Assembly (NCBI RefSeq): GCF_020736845.1
Contig: NZ_JAFFQR010000084.1
Coordinates: 652 to 64,651, forward strand
DNA length: 64,000 nucleotides
From: Paenibacillus farraposensis
GTDB taxonomy: Bacteria > Bacillota > Bacilli > Paenibacillales > Paenibacillaceae
Direction of reading: 5' to 3'
The number at the start of each line of letters is the position of its first letter. Position 1 is the first letter of the stretch. The notes under the pieces are model-generated. The model ran no database searches. It was not told the origin of the DNA and worked only from the letters and a program-made list of their open reading frames with translations. A program made the position numbers and the translations under genes. Positions 19,585 to 28,635 of this stretch are shown one piece after another.

Positions 19585-20484
19585 ATGACCGACAACCTAA
19601 AAAATGCTGCGCCATGGGCAACACTCATTATTATTACGGGGATGTCAGGTGCAGGAAAGACCATTGCGGTGCAGAGCCTGGAAGATTTGGGCTTCTTCTG
19701 CGTTGACAATTTACCCCCTGTGCTGATTCCCAAATTTGCCGAGCTGATCGAGCAGTCTAACGGAAAAATAGGTAAAGTGGCACTCGTAATAGATTTGCGC
19801 GGACGAGAATTTTTTACTGCTTTATCGGAATCATTAAATTATGTTAAAGATCACTTCACGATTCATTGTGAAATTCTATTCTTGAATGCCAATGACAGTG
19901 TTCTTGTGCAACGGTACAAGGAAAGCCGTCGACGTCATCCGCTTGCTCCAGACGGTATGCCTTTGGACGGAATCCGCCTGGAGCGTAAAATGCTGAAGGA
20001 ACTGAGAAGCTCAGCTTCTGAGGTTATTGATACAAGCGCGATGAAGCCCGCAACCTTAAAGGCTCGTATCATTTCGAGATTTTCGCATCTGGAGAGCAGT
20101 ATGCTGTCCGTGAATATTACTTCTTTTGGCTTTAAGTATGGTATTCCCATTGATGCCGATCTTGTATTCGATGTGCGATTCTTGCCTAATCCTCATTATG
20201 TGGATCATCTTCGTCCCAACACGGGGCAGGACAGCGATGTATACGATTATGTTATGAAATGGCCTGAGACGCAGGCTTTTCTGACCAAGCTGCTGGATAT
20301 GTTACATTTTTTGATTCCGCAATACCGCAAAGAAGGCAAGAGCCAGGTGATCATCGGTATTGGCTGTACCGGCGGTAAGCATCGTTCTGTTGCGATATCG
20401 GAATATCTAGGAAAAATGCTGGGTGCCAGCGAGACAGAATCCGTTTCTGTTTCGCATCGGGATGCTGATCGGGACCGGCATTAA
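19585..20484 (+). CDS. rapZ: RNase adapter RapZ/YvcJ nucleotide-binding protein
   Basis: This 299-residue P-loop protein has Walker A GMSGAGKT near the start and the family segments DLRGREFF, RRRHPLA and GCTGGKHRSVAI. In E. coli RapZ directs decay of a small RNA; in Bacillus YvcJ hydrolyses GTP and affects competence. The order rapZ-yvcK-whiA is conserved in Firmicutes. AAAGGAGAGGGG precedes the ATG. Confidence 0.93.
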   Translation: MTDNLKNAAPWATLIIITGMSGAGKTIAVQSLEDLGFFCVDNLPPVLIPKFAELIEQSNGKIGKVALVIDLRGREFFTALSESLNYVKDHFTIHCEILFLNANDSVLVQRYKESRRRHPLAPDGMPLDGIRLERKMLKELRSSASEVIDTSAMKPATLKARIISRFSHLESSMLSVNITSFGFKYGIPIDADLVFDVRFLPNPHYVDHLRPNTGQDSDVYDYVMKWPETQAFLTKLLDMLHFLIPQYRKEGKSQVIIGIGCTGGKHRSVAISEYLGKMLGASETESVSVSHRDADRDRH

Positions 20485-20493
20485 TGAGGTGAA

Positions 20494-21483
20494 ATGATGA
20501 AATTGACCGGATCACAACGGGAGCGCCCGCGTATTGTTGTTATGGGCGGGGGAACCGGCTTGTCTGTCATGCTGCGGGGCTTGAAGCAAAAGCCGCTTGA
20601 AATTACGGCTATTGTTACAGTTGCTGACGATGGCGGGAGCTCCGGGATATTGCGCAGTGAGCTGCAGATGCCCCCTCCAGGGGATATTCGCAATGTGCTG
20701 ACTGCCTTGGCTGACGTGGAACCAGTGATGTCAGATATGCTAAAATACCGATTTGGTGCAGGGTCAGGTTTGTCGGGCCATAGTTTGGGCAATCTGATCT
20801 TAGCAGCGATGACCGATATATCAGGGGATTTTGTAACGGCGGTGCGTGAGCTTAGCCGTGTATTTGCTGTCCGGGGAAGTGTACTACCGGCAGCCGGAGA
20901 GGGCGTTGTGCTGAATGCCGAGATGGAGGACGGTACGGTGATTACCGGAGAGTCCAAGATTCCGGAAGCAGGTCAGCGAATCAAACGTGTTTTTCTTGAA
21001 CCGACTCACGTGGAACCGTTGCCTGAGGCCGTAGAGGCCATTAATGAAGCCGATGCCATTCTCATTGGCCCCGGTAGTTTGTACACCAGTATCTTACCCA
21101 ATCTGCTCGTACCGAAGCTCGCAGAGGCTGTAGTGAAATCAGACGCGATCAAAATTTTTGTCTGCAATGTCATGACCCAGCCGGGTGAAACCGATGGCTA
21201 TACGGTGGGAGATCATCTGCAGGCTATTTTCGAGCATGTAGGCCACCAGCTCTTCGACTATGTCATTGTAAACAACGGGGAAATCCCGCCCCAAGTGCAG
21301 GAAATGTATGCCGAGCAGGGGGCCAAGCCTGTTCAAGTAGACATGGGCGAACTGAATGACCGGGGATATAAAGTGGTAGCAGATACGTTGGTTCTGTTTC
21401 GAACGTATTTACGTCATGATGCCGACAAACTGAGCCAGCACATTTACCAATTGGTACAAAACTGGATATTAAGAAGGAGGTGA
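20494..21483 (+). CDS. yvcK: YvcK/MgfK gluconeogenesis factor
   Basis: This 329-residue protein of the CofD-like family has [17 protein letters not shown] at the start, followed by VADDGGSSG and GHSLGNLIL. In Bacillus it is needed for growth on gluconeogenic carbon sources and for cell-wall homeostasis, and it binds UDP-sugars. The start lies nine bases after rapZ, and the end abuts whiA. Confidence 0.93.
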   Translation: MMKLTGSQRERPRIVVMGGGTGLSVMLRGLKQKPLEITAIVTVADDGGSSGILRSELQMPPPGDIRNVLTALADVEPVMSDMLKYRFGAGSGLSGHSLGNLILAAMTDISGDFVTAVRELSRVFAVRGSVLPAAGEGVVLNAEMEDGTVITGESKIPEAGQRIKRVFLEPTHVEPLPEAVEAINEADAILIGPGSLYTSILPNLLVPKLAEAVVKSDAIKIFVCNVMTQPGETDGYTVGDHLQAIFEHVGHQLFDYVIVNNGEIPPQVQEMYAEQGAKPVQVDMGELNDRGYKVVADTLVLFRTYLRHDADKLSQHIYQLVQNWILRRR

Positions 21484-21488
21484 GTCCC

Positions 21489-22433
21489 TTGTCCTTTGCG
21501 GCACAAACAAAAAAAGAGCTTACGATGATTGAAAGCCAGCTCTGCTGTGAAAAAGCGGAGCTTTCTGCACTTATACGTATGCTCGGATCCGTACAACTGT
21601 CGAATAAAAAGGTGATATTGGACGTTTCCACAGAAAATGCCGCGATTGCAAGGCGGATTTACTCCTTGATCAAAAAGCATTTTCAGCTTCACATCGAACT
21701 GCTTGTACGGAAAAAAATGCGCTTGAAAAAAAATAATGTGTACATTGTCCGTGTTCCAAGTGGTGTTCAAGAGCTGTTAAAGGAACTGTATATTGTATCA
21801 GAGGGTTTCTTGTTTACGGACGGGATTAATCAGAAGATCATTCGGAAAAACTGTTGTAAGCGGGCCTATCTGCGAGGTGCCTTTATGGCTGGCGGCTCTG
21901 TGAACAATCCGGAGGGATCGTCCTATCACCTTGAAATTTCCTCGATGTATGAGGAACATTGTCAGGCTTTGGTAGAATTGGCGAATGAGTTTCATCTGAA
22001 TGCCCGCTGTATTGAGCGAAAAAAAGGCTTTATTTTTTACATCAAGGAAGGCGAGAAAATCATTGAGCTGCTCAGCATCATTGGCGCGCATCAAGCCTTG
22101 TTCAAATTCGAGGATGTACGTATTATGCGCGATATGCGCAATTCCGTAAACCGCATTGTCAATTGTGAAACAGCCAATCTGAACAAGACGATCGGAGCTG
22201 CCGTCCGGCAAATTGAGAACATCAAGCTGCTGGAGAGGGAAGTTGGTCTGGAGACTTTGCCGGACAAGCTGCGTGAAGTGGCAGAAATCCGTCTCGCCCA
22301 TCCTGATCTGAACTTGAAGGAAGTCGGAGAAATGCTCAAAGGGGTTGTCAGTAAATCAGGTGTGAACCACCGTCTTCGCAAGATTGATGAGATGGCAGAC
22401 AAAATCAGGGGAGAAAAAGGGCTTATTTCGTAA
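21489..22433 (+). CDS. whiA: WhiA sporulation/division regulator
   Basis: This 314-residue DNA-binding protein has an N-terminal fold related to LAGLIDADG nucleases ([18 protein letters not shown]) and a C-terminal helix-turn-helix ([18 protein letters not shown]). I chose the TTG at 21489, eight bases after AAGGAGG, because the protein then starts like other WhiA proteins; the GTG at 21480 overlaps the ribosome binding site. It is the last gene of the rapZ-yvcK-whiA unit. Confidence 0.94.
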   Translation: MSFAAQTKKELTMIESQLCCEKAELSALIRMLGSVQLSNKKVILDVSTENAAIARRIYSLIKKHFQLHIELLVRKKMRLKKNNVYIVRVPSGVQELLKELYIVSEGFLFTDGINQKIIRKNCCKRAYLRGAFMAGGSVNNPEGSSYHLEISSMYEEHCQALVELANEFHLNARCIERKKGFIFYIKEGEKIIELLSIIGAHQALFKFEDVRIMRDMRNSVNRIVNCETANLNKTIGAAVRQIENIKLLEREVGLETLPDKLREVAEIRLAHPDLNLKEVGEMLKGVVSKSGVNHRLRKIDEMADKIRGEKGLIS

Positions 22434-22570
22434 GATAAAGGATATCTATTGGGGTTTTAGCCGCTTTAATTAGTTTTTTTTCTAGTGTCTGTCCCGGGTT
22501 AATGTTATAATGTGATAAATAAAATGGACTAAGTAGTGTCCAGATTTATTTGATGAGGGGGTAAGCTGAC

Positions 22571-22840
22571 ATGTCAAAACATCCGGTAGTTGTACGTCTG
22601 AAAACAGGACTGCATGCCAGACCTGCTGCGTTGTTCGTACAGGAAGCGAATAAATATTCATCTGAAATTTTTGTAGAAAAGGAAGACAAAAAGGTTAATG
22701 CCAAGAGCATCATGGGCATTATGAGTCTTGCCATCAGTACAGGTACTGAAATTTATATTAGTGCTGAAGGTGCGGACGCTGAACAGGCTGTAAACGCTTT
22801 AGTAAGTCTGGTTAGCAAGGTAGAGCTAGAAAATCAGTAA
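22571..22840 (+). CDS. HPr-family protein at the crh locus, with His15 and Ser46
   Basis: This 89-residue protein has the HPr active site TGLHARPAA with His15 and the HprK target AKSIMGIM with Ser46. It occupies the place of Bacillus crh, just after whiA. Crh has Gln instead of His15 and acts only in regulation. By sequence this protein could both carry phosphate for the PTS and, as HPr(Ser-P), activate CcpA. No ptsI lies beside it. GAGGGGG precedes the ATG. Whether it is the main HPr or a second one cannot be told from this window. Confidence 0.93.
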   Translation: MSKHPVVVRLKTGLHARPAALFVQEANKYSSEIFVEKEDKKVNAKSIMGIMSLAISTGTEIYISAEGADAEQAVNALVSLVSKVELENQ

Positions 22841-22848
22841 GCTTTATA

Positions 22849-22873
22849 AAAAGCCCTCAGGGGCTTTTTTTAT
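22849..22873 (+). terminator. Terminator after the HPr gene
   Basis: AAAAAGCCC and GGGCTTTTTTT flank a TCA(G) loop. It is short but canonical. Confidence 0.85.
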
Positions 22874-23046
22874 ATCCACAAAAAGGTCTAAATCCCTTAG
22901 TTTCATGAATAGGACATTTGATCTACCAAGCTACATATCATTTATATCTCGTCTCGTATTAAAAAAAGTGAGTACTGGACTGCAACCTTTTTTCATCTTT
23001 TCCGTCTGGAATATACAAACATTTTCACAGGAAGAGGTTGGATACA

Positions 23047-23805
23047 ATGAGACACTGGACAAAAATAACAAGCACAGCAGTACTGGCAGGAGCATTATTA
23101 GCAGGGGGAGTAGCGGGAGGATTGTGGACCGGTGCAGATCGCGCATATGCCGCGTCCACAGCCGCAACGGTAAACAGCGTGATCAATGTAAGTGGAAGCG
23201 GAGAAGTACTCATTAAGCCCGATATTGCTTATCTTTCGATCGGTGTGCAATCAGAGGGAAATACAGCAGCGGCTGCCCAAAAAGCTAATGCTGCGAAAAT
23301 AAGCAAAGTTACGCAATTGCTGAAAGAAAAGTGGAGCATTAGCGCAGACGACTTTCAGACTAGCCAGTTCTACGTGCAGCCTAACTATATCTATAACGAA
23401 AAAGAAGGACAAAAGCTCAAGGGCTATATCGCGAACCATACACTTTCCGTGAAATACCGCGATTTGGACAAAATCGGCCAGCTGCTGGATGAAGCTACAA
23501 ATTCCGGTGCGAACAATGTGGATAATGTACAATTTTCAGTAGAAAATCCTTCCGTGTATGAAGAAGAGGCTATTGGCAAGGCGCTTGGCAACGCTCAATC
23601 TAAAGCCAGTGCTGTAGCTAAGGCAGCCAAACGCGGATTAGGGCCGCTTGTGAATGTGACGGTGGATGGCGGAGAGGCTCAGATTTTTACACAACGTGAG
23701 AATGCGATAGCAAAATCGATGCTGGATTTAGGGAGTGGGACAGAGATTCAGTCGGGCCAAGTGACGGTGAAGGTTCAGGTGTCGGCTCAATACGAAATGA
23801 ACTAA
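23047..23805 (+). CDS. Secreted SIMPL-domain (DUF541) protein
   Basis: This 252-residue protein has an N-terminal signal peptide (MRHWTKITSTAVLAGALLAG and on to about residue 37, ending AYAAS). A SIMPL domain then fills the rest: ISVSGSGEV-like VSGSGEVLIKPDIAYLSIGV at the start and VTVKVQVSAQYEM at the end. The family forms periplasmic or surface assemblies of unclear role. I chose the ATG at 23047 because AGGAAGAGG lies upstream; the TTG at 23038 overlaps it. It is monocistronic. Confidence 0.85.
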   Translation: MRHWTKITSTAVLAGALLAGGVAGGLWTGADRAYAASTAATVNSVINVSGSGEVLIKPDIAYLSIGVQSEGNTAAAAQKANAAKISKVTQLLKEKWSISADDFQTSQFYVQPNYIYNEKEGQKLKGYIANHTLSVKYRDLDKIGQLLDEATNSGANNVDNVQFSVENPSVYEEEAIGKALGNAQSKASAVAKAAKRGLGPLVNVTVDGGEAQIFTQRENAIAKSMLDLGSGTEIQSGQVTVKVQVSAQYEMN

Positions 23806-23820
23806 TACAGACCTTTTAAC

Positions 23821-23870
23821 GAAGCCACAAGCGTCTTGCATCATGTGCAGGTTGCTTGCCGGCTTTTTTA
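23821..23870 (+). terminator. Terminator after the SIMPL gene
   Basis: A long imperfect hairpin is closed by AAGCC and GGCTT, with CTTGCA/TGCAGG at the tip, followed by six T. Confidence 0.7.
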
Positions 23871-24041
23871 CATATCGCAACCATTTTGTAATGAGTCTGT
23901 CATAGCCAAGGGGTATTAGGTGTATAAATTGAAATCGGAGGGTGTACAGATTGTAAACTACATATAATTGGGTACAGATATAATAAGAAGGTAATCAAAA
24001 CACATAGATAATACCGATCTGCAACAGGAGGAATACTTACG

Positions 24042-25148
24042 ATGAACAAGCATGCGAAAAAATGGGGCTCCGCTCTCCTGGCAGCAGGAATTTTAGTAGG
24101 AACCGCAGTTATTCCCGTTTCTTATATTGAGGCAGCATTGACCAAACAGCAAGCTACGCCACAGCAACCGGGAATCTCCATTCAATGGGACGGCAAAACC
24201 TTGGCGACCAAAGGAGTTCAGGTAAACGGAAGCACACTGATTCCAGTAGCAGCACTGCGCGACAGTCTGGGAATTCCGGTGAGCTATGATGCCAAAACAG
24301 CGACATATACCGTAGGCAGCGGGTACAACAAGCTTTACATCATTTCTTCTTTCTCGGATACCTATGTCAATGTGAACGGAATCGGCACGCGCAACATGGA
24401 CGCCAAACAGATTGCCGGGAAGCTATACATTCCTATGGGTCTGTTGAAAGACTATCTGGGTATCGATGCCCAGTGGAATGCAGCCCAAAAAACAGTAACG
24501 TTGAGTAAAAGCCAGCTAAATCCAATCACAATTGCGTCCCAATCACTTTCCGCTTCGAGTAATGCGAAGGTGTCCTACAAGATTAAGTACCCGCAAATCA
24601 GCGGCAGCCAGCTGAATCCTGAGGCTCAACAGGCCATTAACAGTGTGCTTAAAAAGCAAGCAGACAGAGTATTGGTAGCAGGCAAAAAGATGATGGCTGA
24701 GGGAGAGGCTACAACAGAAAGACCGTATGAGTTTGGGAATGATTTTGCGGTTGCCTATAACAAGGATGGTATTTTGAGTGTGATTATGCAGGATTACTCG
24801 TATACAGGCGGCGCACACGGTATGGCGGTACGTAAAGGATATACGTTCTCGCTCGCTGATGGTAAACTGCTGCAATTATCTGATGTATTGAAGGCAAATC
24901 CGAACTACAAAAAGTTCCTCAATGCTGATTTGAAGAAGAAAATTGATGCGCTTCAGTCTGGCGAAGCTTTCGGTAAATTTAAAGAGCTGGCGGCAGATCA
25001 GGACTTTTATGTGACCAACAGTGGAATAACAATCGTGTTTAGTTTGTATGATTATGCGCCATACGCGTATGGAATTCCGGAGTTCACCTACTCGTTTGCT
25101 CAACTGCTGCCTCAGGGCGGAAAGCCTTTTGCAGGACAAAATGAATAG
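24042..25148 (+). CDS. Secreted protein with copper-amine-oxidase-N-like and DUF3298 domains
   Basis: This 368-residue protein has a signal peptide ending near residue 31 (SYIEAA). A copper-amine-oxidase N-terminal-like wall domain follows from about 50 to 150 (LIPVAALRDSLGIPVSYDAK, then LYIPMGLLKDYLGID). A DUF4163/DUF3298-type region fills the C-terminal half (YSYTGGAHGMAVRKGYTF, ADQDFYVTNSGITIVFS). Related Bacillus proteins include the peptidoglycan-acting PdaC and RsiV regions, but no enzyme domain is present here. AGGAGG precedes the ATG. The role is unknown; it is probably at the cell envelope. Confidence 0.8.
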   Translation: MNKHAKKWGSALLAAGILVGTAVIPVSYIEAALTKQQATPQQPGISIQWDGKTLATKGVQVNGSTLIPVAALRDSLGIPVSYDAKTATYTVGSGYNKLYIISSFSDTYVNVNGIGTRNMDAKQIAGKLYIPMGLLKDYLGIDAQWNAAQKTVTLSKSQLNPITIASQSLSASSNAKVSYKIKYPQISGSQLNPEAQQAINSVLKKQADRVLVAGKKMMAEGEATTERPYEFGNDFAVAYNKDGILSVIMQDYSYTGGAHGMAVRKGYTFSLADGKLLQLSDVLKANPNYKKFLNADLKKKIDALQSGEAFGKFKELAADQDFYVTNSGITIVFSLYDYAPYAYGIPEFTYSFAQLLPQGGKPFAGQNE

Positions 25149-25152
25149 TACC

Positions 25153-25196
25153 AAAAAAGCTGCCTACCGGATACGAGCATCCGGGGCAGCTTTTTC
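25153..25196 (+). terminator. Terminator, probably shared with clpP
   Basis: AAAAAAGCTGCC...GGCAGCTTTTT encloses a second pair CCGGAT/ATCCGG. A and T runs on both sides make it suitable for both converging genes. Confidence 0.88.
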
Positions 25197-25229
25197 ATTT
25201 ACCAGCTATTCAGAAGTACATTTCTTCTC

Positions 25230-25829
25230 TTAAATACCTGCTGCTGGAGTGGAGCTAGTTAACACTTTATCAATAATACCATATTCCTTGGCATCATCAG
25301 CGGACATGAAATAGTCACGGTCTGTGTCTTTTTCGATGCGTTCCAATGGCTGGCCTGTGCGATCTGCGAGAATACGGTTCAGCTTGTCACGCATTTTCAG
25401 AATGCGGCGGGCGCGAATTTCAATATCCGTTGCCTGACCTTGTGCGCCACCCAATGGTTGGTGAATCATAATTTCACTGTTCGGCAGTGCAAAACGTTTG
25501 CCTTTAGCCCCGGCGTTCAGCAGGAACGCACCCATGGAGGCTGCCATACCTACACAAATGGTAGATACGTCAGGTTTAATGTATTGCATCGTATCGAAAA
25601 TGGCCATACCGGCTGTAATGGAGCCGCCAGGACTGTTAATATACAAGTGGATATCTTTTTCAGGATCTTCGGCAGCCAAAAACAGCATTTGTGCAATGAT
25701 AGAGTTAGCCACAACGTCATTGACGTCCGAGCCCAACAAAATAATGCGATCCTTCAACAATCTGGAATAAATGTCATAGGCGCGTTCGCCGCGGTTACTT
25801 TGTTCTACTACCATAGGAACATAGCTCAC
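25230..25829 (-). CDS. clpP: ATP-dependent Clp protease proteolytic subunit
   Basis: ClpP is the serine-protease barrel that degrades unfolded proteins with ClpX or ClpC. The 199-residue protein has the catalytic Ser in [11 protein letters not shown] and the His in [12 protein letters not shown]; the family Asp lies in the C-terminal [10 protein letters not shown] region. The start is GTG with GGGAGG upstream. A CtsR operator overlaps its promoter, so heat and protein-folding stress should control it. Confidence 0.97.
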   Translation of the reverse strand: MSYVPMVVEQSNRGERAYDIYSRLLKDRIILLGSDVNDVVANSIIAQMLFLAAEDPEKDIHLYINSPGGSITAGMAIFDTMQYIKPDVSTICVGMAASMGAFLLNAGAKGKRFALPNSEIMIHQPLGGAQGQATDIEIRARRILKMRDKLNRILADRTGQPLERIEKDTDRDYFMSADDAKEYGIIDKVLTSSTPAAGI

Positions 25830-25919
25830 GTCAAAAAACCTCCCTTAAATATCGTTAATGGATTTAGTGGACATGCTGATAACATGCCCCTATTTATAAA
25901 CTGTTACCGTAATAATCAC

Positions 25920-25959
25920 ATGATAAACAATTTCAAACAAAAAGTCAAAGAAAGTCAAA
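25920..25959 (-). promoter_or_regulatory. clpP promoter overlapped by a CtsR operator
   Basis: Read on the minus strand, TTGACT (plus 25943-25948) and TATCAT (plus 25920-25925) are 17 bp apart. On the plus strand AGTCAAA-GAA-AGTCAAA (25943-25959) matches the CtsR tandem heptanucleotide (A/G)GTCAAA-NAN-(A/G)GTCAAA perfectly and covers the -35 element. The consensus is established for Bacillus; CtsR control here is inferred. Confidence 0.85.
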
Positions 25960-25968
25960 CTAATGGTT

Positions 25969-25993
25969 AAAAAAAAGAGCCCCCTGTGCTCTT
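25969..25993 (-). terminator. Terminator of tRNA-Arg
   Basis: On the minus strand AAGAGC...GCTCTT is followed by eight T, about 45 bases after the tRNA-Arg gene. Confidence 0.75.
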
Positions 25994-26037
25994 ATTGGTT
26001 AAAATATTATAGAAGCTTAAAGCGTTCATTTAGAAAA

Positions 26038-26112
26038 TGGCGCGCCCGCGAGGAATCGAACCTCGATCTCAGGCTCCGGAGGCCTACGTCATATCCGTTG
26101 GACCACGGGCGC
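26038..26112 (-). tRNA. tRNA-Arg (CCG)
   Basis: On the minus strand GCGCCCG pairs with CGGGCGC. The anticodon loop reads CTCCGGA (CCG), and the T arm GAGGTTCGATTCCTC is canonical. The discriminator is G and the CCA is encoded. Confidence 0.94.
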
Positions 26113-26245
26113 ATAGATATCAAGCAATGAACTGACTAATTAATTGGAAACAAAAATGATTATATGATATATTGCAGTGAATTGCAAGCTTTTATTATGT
26201 GTGCATATTCACATAAAAAGTTGAGAAATATAGGTTCAGATAGAC

Positions 26246-26274
26246 TTGCAAGTGAAGCAAATATTAGGTAAGAT
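26246..26274 (+). promoter_or_regulatory. Sigma-A promoter of cggR-gapA
   Basis: TTGCAA (26246-26251) and TAAGAT (26269-26274) are 17 bp apart. The transcription start would fall near 26281, at the first CggR half-site. Confidence 0.7.
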
Positions 26275-26279
26275 ATACG

Positions 26280-26315
26280 TGGGACTTAAAAAGTTACCAT
26301 GGGACATTTTGAGGC
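26280..26315 (+). promoter_or_regulatory. CggR operator (two tandem TGGGAC half-sites)
   Basis: TGGGAC occurs at 26280 and 26300, exactly 20 bp apart. The Bacillus CggR operator is CGGGAC-N6-TGTC-N4-CGGGAC, with the same period and the same place just downstream of the promoter. The TGTC halves are less well kept (AGTT, AGGC). Binding would block the glycolytic operon until fructose-1,6-bisphosphate accumulates. Confidence 0.75.
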
Positions 26316-26370
26316 CAACTGGAGATATAGTGTTAGAGAAGAAACTTAGAAGTGTGCGGGAGTGGAAAGC

Positions 26371-27408
26371 ATGCGAAAGATATTAGAAATACAGAAGCAG
26401 CTTCTGCCCGACCTCATGGATGTCTTGAAAAAAAGGTACACGATCCTGCGCCAGATCATGCTGTCCGATGTCATTGGACGCAGAACGCTGGCAGCTTCAC
26501 TGGATATGACCGAGCGCGTGCTGCGCGCCGAAACCGATCTCCTCAAGGCCCAAGGGCTCATTGAGATCGAGAGTGTAGGCATGAAGGTGAGCAAAGCAGG
26601 GCTGGATCTGCTGGAACAGCTGGAGCCGATTGCGAACAACTTGTTCGGCCTGTCCCAACTGGAGGATCAGATTCGTCAGGCCTACGGCTTGAAGAAGGTG
26701 GTTGTCGTTCCAGGGGACTCGGATACTTCACCGTTGGTGAAGCAGGAGTTGGGTCGTGCTGGAGCAAAAGCGTTGCTGAGTGTTATGGACGACGAAGATG
26801 TGGTCGCGGTAACAGGAGGCACGACGATTGCAGATGTAGCAGAACAACTGACACTACCTGCTAATGGCTCGCTCAAGGGCGGGTGGTTTGTACCGGCACG
26901 CGGGGGGTTGGGAGAGAGCATGGAAATGCAGGCTAACACCATTGCTTCCACAATGGCCCGCAAAGTTGGCGCTCAATACCGTCTGCTCCATGTACCGGAT
27001 TTGCTCAGCAATCATGCCTACAACTCGTTGCTTGAGGATACGAACATTCAGGATATATTGAGCCTGATTCGAAAGAGTCGTATCATCATTCACGGGATAG
27101 GCAACGCCATAGTGATGGCACGCAGACGCAAGCTTGATCCCGAAACCTTTGCCCAGATCAGCAGTGAGGGTGCGGTTGCCGAATCGTTTGGCTATTATTT
27201 CAACGAGGACGGCGTCGTTGTTCACCGTATGCTGACGCTTGGACTCCGCTTGGAGGATATCAGGCGTACCGAGACCGTTCTGGGTGTAGCTGGAGGCAAA
27301 AGCAAGGCGACCGCTATTCACGCGGTATTGCGTTTCGGGCAAGAAGACATTCTTGTCACCGATGAAGGCGCTGCTGCCGAGATTGTAAGCCATTATTTAA
27401 AAGGTTAA
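26371..27408 (+). CDS. cggR: Central glycolytic genes regulator CggR
   Basis: This 345-residue SorC-family repressor has an N-terminal helix-turn-helix near residues 25-65 (SDVIGRRTLAASLDMTERVL) and a sugar-phosphate-binding domain (VTGGTTIADVAEQL, GIGNAIVMARRRKLD). In Bacillus it represses gapA, pgk, tpiA, pgm and eno and is released by fructose-1,6-bisphosphate. I chose the ATG at 26371, six bases after GGGAGTG; the GTG at 26362 overlaps that site. It leads the glycolytic cluster and would repress itself. Confidence 0.94.
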   Translation: MRKILEIQKQLLPDLMDVLKKRYTILRQIMLSDVIGRRTLAASLDMTERVLRAETDLLKAQGLIEIESVGMKVSKAGLDLLEQLEPIANNLFGLSQLEDQIRQAYGLKKVVVVPGDSDTSPLVKQELGRAGAKALLSVMDDEDVVAVTGGTTIADVAEQLTLPANGSLKGGWFVPARGGLGESMEMQANTIASTMARKVGAQYRLLHVPDLLSNHAYNSLLEDTNIQDILSLIRKSRIIIHGIGNAIVMARRRKLDPETFAQISSEGAVAESFGYYFNEDGVVVHRMLTLGLRLEDIRRTETVLGVAGGKSKATAIHAVLRFGQEDILVTDEGAAAEIVSHYLKG

Positions 27409-27501
27409 TACGGATTGATGAAGTGTGTTGTCTTGACGGGCTTTCGGGTCTGTCTTGAATATATAAAACTAAACTAAACGAACTTTGGGAGGAACTCACT
27501 C

Positions 27502-28512
27502 ATGACAGTTAAAGTTGGTATTAACGGTTTCGGACGTATCGGACGCCTTGCTTTCCGTCGTATTCAAAACGTAGAAGGTATTGAAGTAGTAGCAATCAAT
27601 GACTTAACAGATGCCAAAATGCTGGCACATCTGTTGAAATATGATACCACACAAGGTCCTTTCCAGGGAGAAGTAGAAGTACATGACGGCTTCTTCAGAG
27701 TAAACGGCAAAGAAGTTAAAGTTTTGGCTAACCGCAACCCTGAAGAACTGCCTTGGGGAGACCTGGGTGTAGACATCGTTCTGGAATGCACAGGCTTCTT
27801 CACAACTAAAGAAAAAGCTGAGCTTCACCTGAAAGGCGGCGCTAAGAAAGTTGTAATCTCCGCTCCAGCTACTGGCGATATGAAAACTGTCGTTTACAAC
27901 GTAAACCATGACATTCTGGACGGAACTGAAACTGTCATCTCCGGCGCTTCTTGCACAACGAACTGCCTGGCTCCTATGGCTAAAACACTGAATGATAAAT
28001 TCGGTATCCTTGAAGGCTTGATGACTACAATTCACGCTTACACTGGCGACCAAAACACTTTGGATGCTCCACATGCTAAAGGTGACTTCCGTCGTGCTCG
28101 TGCAGCAGCTGAAAACATCATTCCTAACACAACTGGTGCTGCTAAAGCAATCGGTCTGGTTATCCCTGAACTGAAAGGTAAACTGGACGGTGCAGCTCAA
28201 CGTGTTCCAGTAGCAACAGGTTCCCTGACTGAGCTGGTAACTGTTCTGAATAAGAACGTAACTGCTGAAGAAATCAACGCAGCCATGAAAGAAGCTTCTG
28301 ATCCTGAAACTTACGGATACACTGAAGATCAAATTGTATCCTCCGACATCAAAGGTATGACTTTTGGTTCCCTGTTTGATGCAACTCAAACTAAAGTTCT
28401 GACAGTTGGCGACAAACAACTGGTTAAAACTGTAGCATGGTATGACAATGAAATGTCCTACACTGCACAATTGATCCGTACGTTGGAATACTTCGCTAAA
28501 CTGGCTAAATAA
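27502..28512 (+). CDS. gapA: Glyceraldehyde-3-phosphate dehydrogenase
   Basis: This 336-residue NAD-dependent glycolytic enzyme has [14 protein letters not shown] at the N-terminus and the active-site Cys in [11 protein letters not shown]. Codon use is markedly biased towards a few codons, as expected for a highly expressed gene. GGAGG precedes the ATG. Confidence 0.98.
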   Translation: MTVKVGINGFGRIGRLAFRRIQNVEGIEVVAINDLTDAKMLAHLLKYDTTQGPFQGEVEVHDGFFRVNGKEVKVLANRNPEELPWGDLGVDIVLECTGFFTTKEKAELHLKGGAKKVVISAPATGDMKTVVYNVNHDILDGTETVISGASCTTNCLAPMAKTLNDKFGILEGLMTTIHAYTGDQNTLDAPHAKGDFRRARAAAENIIPNTTGAAKAIGLVIPELKGKLDGAAQRVPVATGSLTELVTVLNKNVTAEEINAAMKEASDPETYGYTEDQIVSSDIKGMTFGSLFDATQTKVLTVGDKQLVKTVAWYDNEMSYTAQLIRTLEYFAKLAK

Positions 28513-28538
28513 GAACAGTTTTATCGCGCAACAACATA

Positions 28539-28574
28539 GAGCGGAAACAGGTGTTATTGTTTCCGCTCTTTATA
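28539..28574 (+). terminator. Terminator between gapA and pgk
   Basis: GAGCGGAAACA and TGTTTCCGCTC form an 11-bp perfect stem; the following TTTAT is only a short T run. It could give partial read-through into pgk. Confidence 0.7.
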
Positions 28575-28635
28575 TATCAAAATGTGCCTTGAATTCCTGT
28601 TTCGTAAAATTAAAAGGGTGCGGAGGAATATGGAG

